DNA of 64,000 bases, taken from positions 237,406-301,405 of the forward strand of contig NZ_CADIJL010000005.1 in NCBI RefSeq assembly GCF_902859695.1, written 5' to 3'. Both the position numbers and the translations under genes were made by a program. The notes under the pieces are model-generated. The model was not told the DNA's origin. It saw nothing but the letters and a program-made list of their open reading frames with translations, and ran no database searches. Within the stretch, counting starts at the first letter, position 1, and each line of letters starts with the position of its first letter. Of this stretch, positions 50,195 to 58,570 are shown in pieces. Source of the stretch: Achromobacter ruhlandii. GTDB lineage: Bacteria > Pseudomonadota > Gammaproteobacteria > Burkholderiales > Burkholderiaceae_B.

Positions 50195-50755
50195 ATGATC
50201 ATCCTGCTCGACCAAGACGGCGTGCTGGCCGACTTCGAACACGCCTTCATCGACGCCTGGCGCGCGCGTCACCCCGACATCGCGCCGGTGGCGTTCGAGG
50301 ATCGCAAGTCCTTCTACATCCGCGAGGACTACGCGCCCGAGCTGCGCGGCATGGCCGAAGCCATCTACACCGCGCCCGGCTTCATCCGCAACCTGCCCCC
50401 GGTGCCGGGGGCGCTGGAAGCCGTGCAGGAGCTGCTGGCGCTGGGCATGGACGTGCGCATCTGCACCTCGCCGCTGTCGCAGTTCGAGAACTGCGTCGCC
50501 GAGAAATACCTGTGGGTCGAGAAACACCTGGGACGGGAGGCCACCAGCCGGCTGATCCTGACCAAGGACAAGACCCTGGTGCACGGCAATCTGCTGATCG
50601 ACGACAAGCCGTTGATCCAGGGCGCCGTCAAGCCGCGCTGGAAGCACATCCTGTTCGACGCGCCCTACAACCGCCAGGTCACCGACCGTCCGCGCATCAC
50701 CTGGGCCAACTGGCGCAACGTGCTGGCGGGCGAGTTGTATACGGCCGACGAATGA
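50195..50755 (+). CDS. 5'(3')-deoxyribonucleotidase-like HAD phosphatase
   Basis: A 186-residue HAD-superfamily protein. Motif I is LLDQDGVLADF with the nucleophile Asp in DQDGV, motif II RICTSPLSQ, then a conserved lysine region (LTKDKTLVHG) and motif IV LIDDKP. This is the NT5C type, releasing phosphate from deoxyribonucleotides to control dNTP pools. Start at ATG 50195 is supported by an AGGAT site 6 nt upstream; the frame remains open further upstream into thpR but without a ribosome site. Confidence 0.85.
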   Translation: MIILLDQDGVLADFEHAFIDAWRARHPDIAPVAFEDRKSFYIREDYAPELRGMAEAIYTAPGFIRNLPPVPGALEAVQELLALGMDVRICTSPLSQFENCVAEKYLWVEKHLGREATSRLILTKDKTLVHGNLLIDDKPLIQGAVKPRWKHILFDAPYNRQVTDRPRITWANWRNVLAGELYTADE

Positions 50756-50858
50756 CGGCCGGATGACATCCTGACGGCGGGGTGGCCGGCCCTGTTCAGC
50801 GGCCGGGGTTGGGACTATCCTGTGGTGCTGTATCCCCACCTCTGGAGGAGCCTGCACC

Positions 50859-52196
50859 ATGAATCTGCACCGACTGCTCAAGCAGCGAGAAGCCGACCAC
50901 AAGCCCTTGCGCGTAGCGCTGCTGGGCGCCGGAAAGTTCGGCGCGATGTTCATGAGCCAGGCCCCCCGCACGCCCGGCATGCGGCTGGTGGCGGTGGCCG
51001 ACCTGACGCCCGACCGCGCCCGGGCCGCGCTTACCCGGGTCGGCTGGCCCGCCGCCGCGCTCAACGCCTCCAGCATCGGCGACGCGCTCAAGCATGGCAA
51101 GGTCTATTTCACCGATGATCCCCACGCGGTCATCGCCAGTCCGGACGTCGACATCGTCATCGACGCCACCGGCCAGGCGGCCGCCGGCATCGCCCACGTG
51201 CTGGCCTGCTGCGAGCACGGCAAGCACATCATCATGGTCAACGTCGAGGCCGACGCGCTGGCGGGCCCCTTGCTGGCGCGACGCGCGCGCGAAGCCGGCA
51301 TCGTCTATTCGCTGGCCTACGGCGACCAGCCGGCGCTGATCTGCGAGATGGTGGACTGGGCGCGCGCGGCGGGCTTCGAGGTGATGGCGGCCGGCAAGGG
51401 CACCAAGTACCTGCCCGAGTTCCACACTTCCACGCCCGACACCGTCTGGCCGTACTACGGCTTCACCGCCGAGATGGTGGCGGCCGGCGACTTCAACGCG
51501 CAGATGTTCAACAGCTTCCTGGACGGCACCAAGAGCGCCATCGAGATGGCCGCGGTGTCCAACGCCACCGGCCTGCTGCCCTCGCCGTCCGGCCTGCACT
51601 TTCCGCCCTGCGGCGTGGACGACCTGGCGCGCGTGCTGCGGCCGCGTGAGGATGGCGGCATCCTGCACCATCGCGGCCAGGTGGAAGTGATTTCCTCGCT
51701 CGAACGCGACGGCCGGCCCGTGTTCCGCGACCTGCGCTGGGGCGTGTACGTGACGCTGGCGGCCGACAGCGACTACGTGCGGCGCTGCTTCAAGGAATAT
51801 GGCCTGGTCACCGATCCCAGCGGCAACTACACCGCCATGTACAAGCCCTATCACCTGATCGGGCTGGAACTGGGCATCAGCGTGGCCAGCGTCGGCCTGC
51901 GGCGCGAGCCCACGGGGGCGCCGGCCGGCTGGCATGGCGATGTGGTGGCCACGGCCAAGCGCGACCTGCAGGCCGGACAACTGCTGGACGGCGAAGGCGG
52001 CTACACCGTGTATGGCCGGTTGATGCCGGCGCGCGACTCGGTCGACGAAGGCTACCTGCCGCTGGGCCTGTCGCACCAGGTCAAGCTCAAGCACGCGGTG
52101 CGGCAGTCGCAGGCGATCCGTTGGAGCGACGTGGAATACGACGATCGTTCGGCCGCGGTGCAGTTCCGTCGCGAGATGGAACAGACCTTCGCCTGA
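50859..52196 (+). CDS. Homoserine-dehydrogenase-like NAD(P) enzyme with SAF domain
   Basis: A 445-residue protein. The N-terminal Rossmann domain has VALLGAGKFGAMFMSQAP. A dehydrogenase core follows (SPDVDIVIDATGQAAAGIAHVLACCEHGKHIIMVNVEADALAGP), with a C-terminal SAF-type domain (ATAKRDLQAGQLLDGEGGYTVYGRL). It belongs to the predicted homoserine-dehydrogenase-like group rather than to true ThrA/Hom, and in other bacteria occurs in sugar-acid or polyol degradation clusters. Start ATG 50859 with strong site GGAGGAG. It lies next to the GntR-controlled cluster and may be part of it. Confidence 0.75.
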   Translation: MNLHRLLKQREADHKPLRVALLGAGKFGAMFMSQAPRTPGMRLVAVADLTPDRARAALTRVGWPAAALNASSIGDALKHGKVYFTDDPHAVIASPDVDIVIDATGQAAAGIAHVLACCEHGKHIIMVNVEADALAGPLLARRAREAGIVYSLAYGDQPALICEMVDWARAAGFEVMAAGKGTKYLPEFHTSTPDTVWPYYGFTAEMVAAGDFNAQMFNSFLDGTKSAIEMAAVSNATGLLPSPSGLHFPPCGVDDLARVLRPREDGGILHHRGQVEVISSLERDGRPVFRDLRWGVYVTLAADSDYVRRCFKEYGLVTDPSGNYTAMYKPYHLIGLELGISVASVGLRREPTGAPAGWHGDVVATAKRDLQAGQLLDGEGGYTVYGRLMPARDSVDEGYLPLGLSHQVKLKHAVRQSQAIRWSDVEYDDRSAAVQFRREMEQTFA

Positions 52197-52249
52197 ACGC
52201 GGCGGACGCCAGCGGCGTGGCCGGGGCGCCGAGGCGCCCGATGGCCGCG

Positions 52250-53002
52250 TCAGACCGGCGGCGAACGTTCCGCCTGGAACAGCCGCAGGCGGTCGGCGGC
52301 GTTGCGCAGGTGCTGCTCGGCGGCCTTGCCGGCGGCATCGGGATCCCCGCCCTCGATGGCGGCGAAGATCGCCTGGTGCTCGCTCTGCACGGCCGCCATG
52401 CGCTCGGCATACATGCGCGCCGTGTTGTTGCGCGCGCTGCGGATGACGCGCCGCACATTCGCTTCCAGGTAGTCGTTCAGGGCCACCAGGTGCGGGTTGT
52501 GCGTGGCCTGCACGATGGCCTGGTGAAACTGGTAGTCCTCTTCGTCGCCCAGCTTGTCGTTGATGAGCGCGTACTCCATGCCCACCAGCGCCTGGCGCAT
52601 CTTCTTCAGGTCGGGTTCGGTGCGGCGCTGCGCCGCGTAGCGCGCGGCGGTGACTTCGATCGACAGCATCAGCTCCAGGATGTGTTCCAGGTCCTGGTTG
52701 TCGCCCGGTGTGGGCGCGGCGATGCGGAAGGCGTTGCGCTGGAAGTTCGGATCGACGAACACGCCGCTGCCTTGCTGCGAGGTGATCAGGCCCTCGGATT
52801 TCAGGCGCGCCAGCGCCTCGCGCACCACGGCGCGGCTGACCGAGTAGATCTCGGTCAATTGCTTTTCGGTGGGCAGGCGGTCGCCGGGCGCCAGGGTGCC
52901 CTGGCGGATCTGCTCGGCCAGCGCGTCGGCCACGCCCGCCGAAAGCGAATGCCTGGGCGCGGCGCGCTGCGGGTCGGAGTCCTGTGCTTGAGTGGGCTGC
53001 AT
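52250..53002 (-). CDS. GntR-family regulator, FadR/FCD type
   Basis: A 250-residue regulator with a winged HTH at about 25-90 (LAEQIRQGTLAPGDRLPTEKQLTEIYSVSRAVVREALARLKSEGLI) and a helical FCD domain (LELMLSIEVTAARYAAQRR, EDYQFHQAIVQATHNPHLVAL with the metal-ligand D...H pattern, and H in SEHQAIFAAIEGGD). FCD proteins bind acidic metabolites. It is 152 bp downstream of the SDR gene, and the strong operator-like sequence beyond that gene at 54015-54041 matches its family, so it probably represses the catabolic cluster. Confidence 0.88.
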   Translation of the reverse strand: MQPTQAQDSDPQRAAPRHSLSAGVADALAEQIRQGTLAPGDRLPTEKQLTEIYSVSRAVVREALARLKSEGLITSQQGSGVFVDPNFQRNAFRIAAPTPGDNQDLEHILELMLSIEVTAARYAAQRRTEPDLKKMRQALVGMEYALINDKLGDEEDYQFHQAIVQATHNPHLVALNDYLEANVRRVIRSARNNTARMYAERMAAVQSEHQAIFAAIEGGDPDAAGKAAEQHLRNAADRLRLFQAERSPPV

Positions 53003-53154
53003 GGGGAATCGTTAAAACGTGAAGGCGGCTCGCGGCGGGGATGCCCCTGGGACGCGCCGGCCCGTGGTTATAGGAATTCTCGACGTTTCACTGCGGCGGC
53101 GCCCTTGAAAATTATAGGATTTTGCCGGAATCAAGGGCGCGGCCGTTTCAGACT

Positions 53155-53892
53155 TTACGCGATATAGATGCCGCCGTTCACCTGCATCACCTCGCCCGTC
53201 ACGAAACCGGCCAGCGGCGAGCACAGGAAGGCGATCGCGCCGGCGATTTCCTCGGCCGTGCCGAAGCGCCGCAACGGCGTGCTCTCCAGCAGCTGCGCGC
53301 CCTTCTGGCCGATCAGGTCGTGCGTCATGGAGGTGGCGATGATGCCAGGCGCCACCGCGTTCACCCGGATCTGCGGCGCCAGCTCCAGCGCCAGGCTGCG
53401 GGTGAAGCTCTGCACCGCGCCCTTGGAGGCCGAATAGGCCGCGTGCGCGTAGCTGCCGCGCTGCGCCGCCAGCGAAGTCAGCAGCACGATCGAGCCGTTC
53501 TGGCGCAGGTGGCGTTGTGCGGCGCGGCACACATAGAAGGTGCCGTCCAGGTTGACGCCCATGAGCTTCTTCCAGGCCTCGTCGCTGGTGTCCTTGACCA
53601 GCTGCTCGGGGTAGATGCCGGCGCAATGCACCAGGTGATCGATACCGCCGAAATGCTGCGCGGCGCGTTCCAGCACCCGGTCGCAATCGTGCGAGGCGGC
53701 CACGTCCAGCGCGTGCACGAACACCCGCTGGCCGCTGGCGTCCAGCTCGGCGGCCACCTCGTCCAGGCGCGCCTTGTCGATGTCGGTGAGCACCAGCCGG
53801 GCGCCATGGGCGGCCATCAGCCGCGCGGTCGCCAGACCGATGCCATTGCCCGCGCCGGTGATGGCCACTACCTGTCCTTCGAACGAAATCAT
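53155..53892 (-). CDS. Short-chain dehydrogenase/reductase 1
   Basis: A 245-residue classical SDR with TGAGNGIG at about residues 12-19, NNAG replaced by HCAGIYPEQ, the catalytic Ser in LTSLAAQRGSYAHAAYSASKGAV with YxxxK intact, and C-terminal GEVMQVNGGIYIA. The D in VLTDIDKARL after strand 2 favours NAD(H). It likely oxidises a hydroxyl of the cluster's substrate. It is divergent from the AroE-like gene with the promoter-operator in between. Confidence 0.88.
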   Translation of the reverse strand: MISFEGQVVAITGAGNGIGLATARLMAAHGARLVLTDIDKARLDEVAAELDASGQRVFVHALDVAASHDCDRVLERAAQHFGGIDHLVHCAGIYPEQLVKDTSDEAWKKLMGVNLDGTFYVCRAAQRHLRQNGSIVLLTSLAAQRGSYAHAAYSASKGAVQSFTRSLALELAPQIRVNAVAPGIIATSMTHDLIGQKGAQLLESTPLRRFGTAEEIAGAIAFLCSPLAGFVTGEVMQVNGGIYIA

Positions 53893-53976
53893 GCGGTCTC
53901 CAAAGCGCTTTTTCGGGGGCACGCGCCCGCTCCCGGGGCGCCGCCAACGGTTCGATTGAACCGCCAAATGCATCGC

Positions 53977-54006
53977 TTGACACGGGAAAAACGCTTGCCC
54001 TATGAT
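53977..54006 (+). promoter_or_regulatory. Consensus sigma-70 promoter of the catabolic operon
   Basis: TTGACA (53977-53982) and TATGAT (54001-54006) are separated by 18 bp. It reads towards the AroE-like gene (start 54131), giving a leader of roughly 110 nt. This is the closest match to a full consensus promoter in the window. Confidence 0.75.
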
Positions 54007-54014
54007 TTATCGGA

Positions 54015-54041
54015 CAACTTAATAAAGTTGCCTGACAACTT
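54015..54041. promoter_or_regulatory. GntR/FCD operator: CAACTT-AATA-AAGTTG-CCTGA-CAACTT
   Basis: Three alternating half-sites form two overlapping dyads, the second containing TTGCCTGACAA, close to the TTGT-x-x-GACAA type sites bound by FadR/FCD regulators. It begins 8 bp after the -10 box, over the probable transcription start, where a repressor would block initiation. Confidence 0.65.
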
Positions 54042-54130
54042 GTGTTGAAAGCGTAAAGCAACTGGCGATTTCAAGCAAGGGCGTCAAGAAAACACGGCCA
54101 ACGGCCGCATGACAGGCAGGGGACAACCAG

Positions 54131-54931
54131 GTGGAAATCACCGGCAGCACAACCGTATTCGCGATCGCGGCCGACCCGATCGCGCACGTCAAGACGCCCC
54201 AGCGGCTCAATGCCCTGCTGCGCGAGCGCGGCATCGACGCCGTCATGGTGCCGTTCCATGTCGCCACCGCCGGCCTGCCCGGCCTGTTCGCGGGCCTGCG
54301 CGGCCTGGCCAACCTGGGCGGACTGGTGGTCACCGTGCCTCATAAGGAAAGCGCCGCCGCGCTGTGCGACGCCCTCACGCCTGCCGCCGAACTGATCGGC
54401 GCCGTCAACGCCGTGCGGCTGCGCGACGGCTGCCTGACCGGCGGCAACTTCGACGGCCTGGGCTTCGTCGCCGGCCTGCGCGGCCAGGGCCATGAACCCG
54501 CCGGCCGCCATGTCTACCTGGCGGGCCTGGGCGGCGCCGGCAAGGCCATCGCCTGCGCCATCGCCGAGGCCGGCCCGGCCAGCCTGCGCCTGTACAACCG
54601 TTCGCCCGGCAAGGCCGAGGCGTTTGCCGAGCGCCTGGCGCGCCACTATCCCGGCCTGGCCATCAGTGTGGCCGGCCCGCGTCCCGAGCCCTGTGACATC
54701 GCCATCAACGCGACCACCCTGGGCCTGGACGACAACGATCCCCTGCCCTTCCCGCTGGATGCCCTGGCGCCCGGCGCCGTGGTGGCCGACGCCGTGATGA
54801 GCCGCGTCGACACGCCGCTGCTGCGCGCCGCGGCCGCGCGCGGCTGCCGCACCCATCCCGGCCTCTACATGCTGGAAGGACAACTCACCGAAATTGCCCG
54901 CTTCCTGGGCATAGAAGAGCCGCATTCCTAA
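54131..54931 (+). CDS. Shikimate/quinate dehydrogenase-like protein (AroE family)
   Basis: A 266-residue protein starting at GTG 54131 (AGGGGAC site). The catalytic Lys72 in VVTVPHKE and Asp108 in GGNFDG are conserved, as are NAVR and the Rossmann motif LAGLGGAGKAIACAIAE. The N-terminal S-x-S pair that binds the shikimate carboxylate is not present; the region reads AIAADPIAHVKTPQRLN. The substrate is therefore probably a different polyhydroxy acid, not the main-pathway shikimate. First gene of the transporter operon. Confidence 0.82.
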   Translation: MEITGSTTVFAIAADPIAHVKTPQRLNALLRERGIDAVMVPFHVATAGLPGLFAGLRGLANLGGLVVTVPHKESAAALCDALTPAAELIGAVNAVRLRDGCLTGGNFDGLGFVAGLRGQGHEPAGRHVYLAGLGGAGKAIACAIAEAGPASLRLYNRSPGKAEAFAERLARHYPGLAISVAGPRPEPCDIAINATTLGLDDNDPLPFPLDALAPGAVVADAVMSRVDTPLLRAAAARGCRTHPGLYMLEGQLTEIARFLGIEEPHS

Positions 54932-54985
54932 GCGAGCTTGCTTGATTCACGGACCTACCACTCCCGTTCCACGGAGGAGACACGC

Positions 54986-56221
54986 ATGAAATTGGCTTTC
55001 ACCACCGGCCTGTTGTGCCTGGCCGGCATTGCCGCATCGGCCCAGGCCGCGCCCGTCAAGATCGGTCTGATCGAGACGCTGTCCGGCCCGCAGGCCTCGA
55101 CCGGCCTGATGTTCCGCGCCGCGGTCAAGTACCAGTTGGACCGCATCAACGCCGCCGGCGGCTGGAACGGCCAGCCGCTGGAACTGGTCGAGTTCGACAA
55201 CCAGGGCGGCCCGGTGGGCGCCTCCGACCGTTTCCGCGCCGCGGCCGCCGAAGGCGTGCAGATCCTGGTGCAGGGCTCGTCCTCGGCCATCTCCGGCCAG
55301 CTGACCGAGGACGTGCGCAAGCACAACCTGCGCAATCCGGGCAAGGAAGTGGTGTTCCTGAACGTGGGCGGCGAAGCCCTGGAACTGACCGGCCAGAAGT
55401 GCCACTTCTACCACTTCCGCTTCACCACCAACGCCGACCTGCGCGTCAAGGCGCTGGCGTCGGTCATGTCGGCCGACGGCACGCTGGGCAAGCGCGTCTA
55501 CGCCATCAACCAGAACTACTCCTGGGGCCAGGACATGGAAGGCGCCACCGAGCGCTTCGCCAAGCAGTACGGCTATGAAGTGGTCGGCAAGACGCTGCAC
55601 GAAGTCAACAAGATCCAGGACTTCGCGCCCTACGTGGCCCGCATCCGCTCGGCCAATCCCGACACCGTCATCACCGGCAACTGGTCCAACGACCTGCTGT
55701 TGCTGATGAAGGCGACGCAATCGGCCGGCCTGAAGGTGCGCTTTGCCACCGTGTTCCTGGACCAGGTCGGCAACCTCGCCAACGCCGGCGAGGTCGCGCT
55801 GGGCCACTACATCGCCCACCCCTACAACATCGAGGCCGCGGGCGAGGAAGGCGCCAAGTTCGCCGAGGACTACAAGGCCAAGACCGGCCACTACCCCAGC
55901 TACACCGAGCCGCAGACCGTGATCGGCATCACCTTCCTGGGCGAAGCGCTCAAGCAGGTCCAACCCAAGGACGGCAAGCTGTCGGTGCCGGACCTGGCGC
56001 GCGCGCTGGAGAAGGTCACCTACACCTCGCCGCTGGGCACCTACACCATGCGCGCCGAAGACCACCAGGTGCAGCTGCCGATGGTGGTGTCCAAGGTCGG
56101 CAAGAACGCCAAGTACAAGGCCGACGGCACCGACATGGGCTTCGAGCCGGTCAAGGTGCTGTCCGCCGCGGACGTGTCCGCGCCGGTGCAGGCCACCTGC
56201 AAGATGGTTCGCCCGGACTGA
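54986..56221 (+). CDS. Branched-chain-type ABC periplasmic binding protein (LivK family)
   Basis: A 411-residue exported protein with a Sec signal (LAFTTGLLCLAGIAASAQA) and a type I periplasmic-binding fold (VKIGLIETLSGPQASTGLMFRAAVKYQLDRINAAGG, LVQGSSSAISGQLTED, FVARIRSANPDTVITGNWSNDLLLLMKA-type segments). The family binds amino acids, but also urea, amides and aromatic or aliphatic acids. Start ATG 54986 has a perfect GGAGGAGA site. It is separated from the permease genes by a 28-bp palindrome, which fits its need for higher expression. Confidence 0.88.
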   Translation: MKLAFTTGLLCLAGIAASAQAAPVKIGLIETLSGPQASTGLMFRAAVKYQLDRINAAGGWNGQPLELVEFDNQGGPVGASDRFRAAAAEGVQILVQGSSSAISGQLTEDVRKHNLRNPGKEVVFLNVGGEALELTGQKCHFYHFRFTTNADLRVKALASVMSADGTLGKRVYAINQNYSWGQDMEGATERFAKQYGYEVVGKTLHEVNKIQDFAPYVARIRSANPDTVITGNWSNDLLLLMKATQSAGLKVRFATVFLDQVGNLANAGEVALGHYIAHPYNIEAAGEEGAKFAEDYKAKTGHYPSYTEPQTVIGITFLGEALKQVQPKDGKLSVPDLARALEKVTYTSPLGTYTMRAEDHQVQLPMVVSKVGKNAKYKADGTDMGFEPVKVLSAADVSAPVQATCKMVRPD

Positions 56222-56230
56222 TGACGCGAC

Positions 56231-56258
56231 GGCCGCGGACGGCATGCCGTCCGCGGCC
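56231..56258. promoter_or_regulatory. Perfect 28-bp palindrome after the binding-protein gene
   Basis: The arms GGCCGCGGACGGCA and TGCCGTCCGCGGCC are exact reverse complements with no loop, 9 bp after the LivK-type stop. There is no U-run. In the RNA this forms a very stable hairpin that should block 3' exonucleases and favour the binding-protein mRNA over the permease part, as in other periplasmic transporter operons. Confidence 0.7.
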
Positions 56259-56357
56259 ACTCGCCAATAAAACGCTCACCGGCGCGGGGCCGGAAAAAAC
56301 AGGGCGTGATCGATCGCCAGGCGCCCGGCGCCTGCGCGCAAGGATTTTGGAGCGGAC

Positions 56358-57299
56358 ATGGAATACTTTACCGTCTCGCTGTTGAACGGCGTGATTTACG
56401 GCCTGCTGCTATTCATGGTGTCGGCGGGCCTGACACTGATCTTCGGAATGATGGGCGTGCTCAACTTCGCGCACGCCTCGTTCTACATGATAGGCGCGTA
56501 CGCCGCCTATACCCTGACGCCCGTCACCGGGTTCTGGACCGCGCTGGTGCTGGCCACCGTCATCGCCGGCGTGCTCGGCATGGGCGTGGAACGCTTCTTC
56601 CTGCGCCGCGTGCACAAGTTCGGCCACGCGCAGGAACTGCTGGTGACCTTCGGCCTGGCGTTCATCGTCGCCGAGCTCATCAAGCTGTTCTACGGGGATT
56701 TCCCGGTCGACTACCGCGTGCCGCAGTTCCTGAACTTCGCGGCCTTCCGCGTGTTCGACGCCGACTATCCGTTCTACCGCCTGCTGATGGGCGGCGTGTC
56801 GCTGGCGATGTTCGCGGTGATCTACCTGCTGCTGTCGCGCACCCGCGTCGGCATCGTGGTGCGCTCGGCCATCTACCGGCCGCGCATGGCCGAGGCCCTT
56901 GGCCACAACGTGCCGCTGGTGTTCATGAGCGTGTTCGGCGTGGGCGCGGCGATGGCCGGCCTGGCGGGCGCGGTCGCGGGCGCCTTCTACACCACCAATC
57001 CGAACATGGCGCTGGAACTGGGCGTGCTGGTGTTCGTGGTGGTGGTCGTGGGGGGCCTGGGCTCGCTTGAAGGCGCCATGATCGCCTCGCTGCTGATCGG
57101 CCTGATCAGCTCGTTCTCGGTCGGCATCGACGCCAGCCTGGCGACGCTGTTCGGCCTGTTCGGCGCCGGCGAGTGGGCCGAGAGCGTGGGCGGCCTGATG
57201 ACGGTGAAGATCTCCAGCCTGGCGGCGACGCTGCCGTTCCTGCTGATGCTGGTGGTGCTGCTGGTCAAGCCCTCGGGCCTGAAGGGAGAACAGGCATGA
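56358..57299 (+). CDS. Branched-chain-type ABC permease LivH
   Basis: A 313-residue membrane protein with about 8 helices. LNGVIYGLLLFMVSAGLTLIFGMMGVLNFAHASFYMIGAYAAY is the hallmark LivH N-terminus, and the cytoplasmic loop with RMAEALGHNVPLVF and FVVVVVGGLGSLEGAMIASLLIG follows. It pairs with LivM to form the channel. Start ATG 56358 with GGAG. Its stop overlaps the livM start. Confidence 0.92.
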   Translation: MEYFTVSLLNGVIYGLLLFMVSAGLTLIFGMMGVLNFAHASFYMIGAYAAYTLTPVTGFWTALVLATVIAGVLGMGVERFFLRRVHKFGHAQELLVTFGLAFIVAELIKLFYGDFPVDYRVPQFLNFAAFRVFDADYPFYRLLMGGVSLAMFAVIYLLLSRTRVGIVVRSAIYRPRMAEALGHNVPLVFMSVFGVGAAMAGLAGAVAGAFYTTNPNMALELGVLVFVVVVVGGLGSLEGAMIASLLIGLISSFSVGIDASLATLFGLFGAGEWAESVGGLMTVKISSLAATLPFLLMLVVLLVKPSGLKGEQA

Positions 57300-58570
57300 G
57301 CCAGAATTCCTCGCGCCGCGCCACGGCCGGCCTGCTGTTGCTCGCCTGCGTGGCCGCGTTGTGCGCGCTGCCGTGGCTGCTGCCCGCCGGCCAACTGGTC
57401 GCGGCGGTGCAGATGCTGATCGCGGCGCTGTTCGCCTGCGCCTTCAACCTGCTGGCCGGCCAGGGCGGCATGCTGTCCTTCGGCCACGCGGCCTACTTCG
57501 GCGTCGGCACCTTCGCCACCATCCACGCCATGAATGCGCTGGGCGGCGCGGGCCTGTTGCCGACACCGCTGATGCCGCTGGCCGGCGGCGTGGCCGGCCT
57601 GCTGTTCGGCCTGGTCGCGGGCTGGTTCGCCACCATGCGCGCCGGCGTGTACTTCTCGATGATCACGCTGGCGCTGGCCGAGCTGCTGCATGCGCTGGCG
57701 CCGCACCTGAAGGGCGTGTTCGGCGGCGAGGCCGGCCTGTCGGCCATGCGCATGCCAGCCTGGGGCTTCACCTTCGGCTCGGACGTCGAGGTGTACTTCC
57801 TGGTGCTGGCCTGGGTGCTGGTGTCGCTGGCCGCGCTGTATGGCCTGACCCGCACGCCGCTGGGCCGGCTGACGCTGGGCCTGCGCGAAAACGCCAACCG
57901 CCTGCGCTACCTGGGCTACCGGCCGCACACGCTCAAGACCATGGTGTTCGCGCTGTCGGCCATGTTCGCCGGCATCGCAGGCGGCCTCCAGGCATTGAAC
58001 ATCGAGGCCGGCAACTACGTGCTGTTCGAGGTCAAGCTGTCGACCGACGCGGTGCTGTTCGCCTACATCGGCGGCGTCAACGCCTTCCTGGGACCGGTGC
58101 TGGGCGCCTCGATCCTGACCTTCCTGTCGCAGACGCTGGCCGACATCACCCGTTCCTGGCTGCTGTACCAGGGCATCCTGTTCGTGCTGGTGATGCTGTT
58201 CGTGCCGGACGGCCTGGTCGGGCTGGTGCAGCGCGCCGCCAAGTCGCTGCGCCAGCGCGGGCTGGCCGACTGGCTGCCGCGCGCCGTGGTGTCCGTCGCC
58301 GGCGGCCTGCTGCTGACCGGCGCCACGGTGTTCTCGGTGGAACTGCTGCAACGCATGTTCGCGCGCGACTACCGCTCGCTGCTGGCGATGAACCCCGATG
58401 CCGGCTGGCCCGCCATTTCCCTGTTCGGCCACGACTGGGCGCCGCTGGCGCTGTCGACCTGGCTGCTGCCGCTGGCGCTGTTCGCAGGCGGCCTGCTGGC
58501 CTGCCGCTGGGCGCTGGCCCTGTGGCGCGGCGAGGCCGAGGCCGCGCCCGTGCTGGAGACCGCAAAATGA
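57296..58570 (+). CDS. Branched-chain-type ABC permease LivM with C-terminal extension
   Basis: A 424-residue permease with start ATG 57296 overlapping the livH stop (ATGA). The core (about 15-315) has LIAALFACAFNLLAGQGGMLSFGHAAYFGVGTF, MRAGVYFSMITLALAELLHAL and YIGGVNAFLGPVLGASILTF. A C-terminal stretch of about 100 residues contains two more hydrophobic segments and a short periplasmic-type loop (ELLQRMFARDYRSLLAMNPDAGW), longer than typical LivM. The extra segment is of unknown role. Confidence 0.9.
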   Translation: MSQNSSRRATAGLLLLACVAALCALPWLLPAGQLVAAVQMLIAALFACAFNLLAGQGGMLSFGHAAYFGVGTFATIHAMNALGGAGLLPTPLMPLAGGVAGLLFGLVAGWFATMRAGVYFSMITLALAELLHALAPHLKGVFGGEAGLSAMRMPAWGFTFGSDVEVYFLVLAWVLVSLAALYGLTRTPLGRLTLGLRENANRLRYLGYRPHTLKTMVFALSAMFAGIAGGLQALNIEAGNYVLFEVKLSTDAVLFAYIGGVNAFLGPVLGASILTFLSQTLADITRSWLLYQGILFVLVMLFVPDGLVGLVQRAAKSLRQRGLADWLPRAVVSVAGGLLLTGATVFSVELLQRMFARDYRSLLAMNPDAGWPAISLFGHDWAPLALSTWLLPLALFAGGLLACRWALALWRGEAEAAPVLETAK

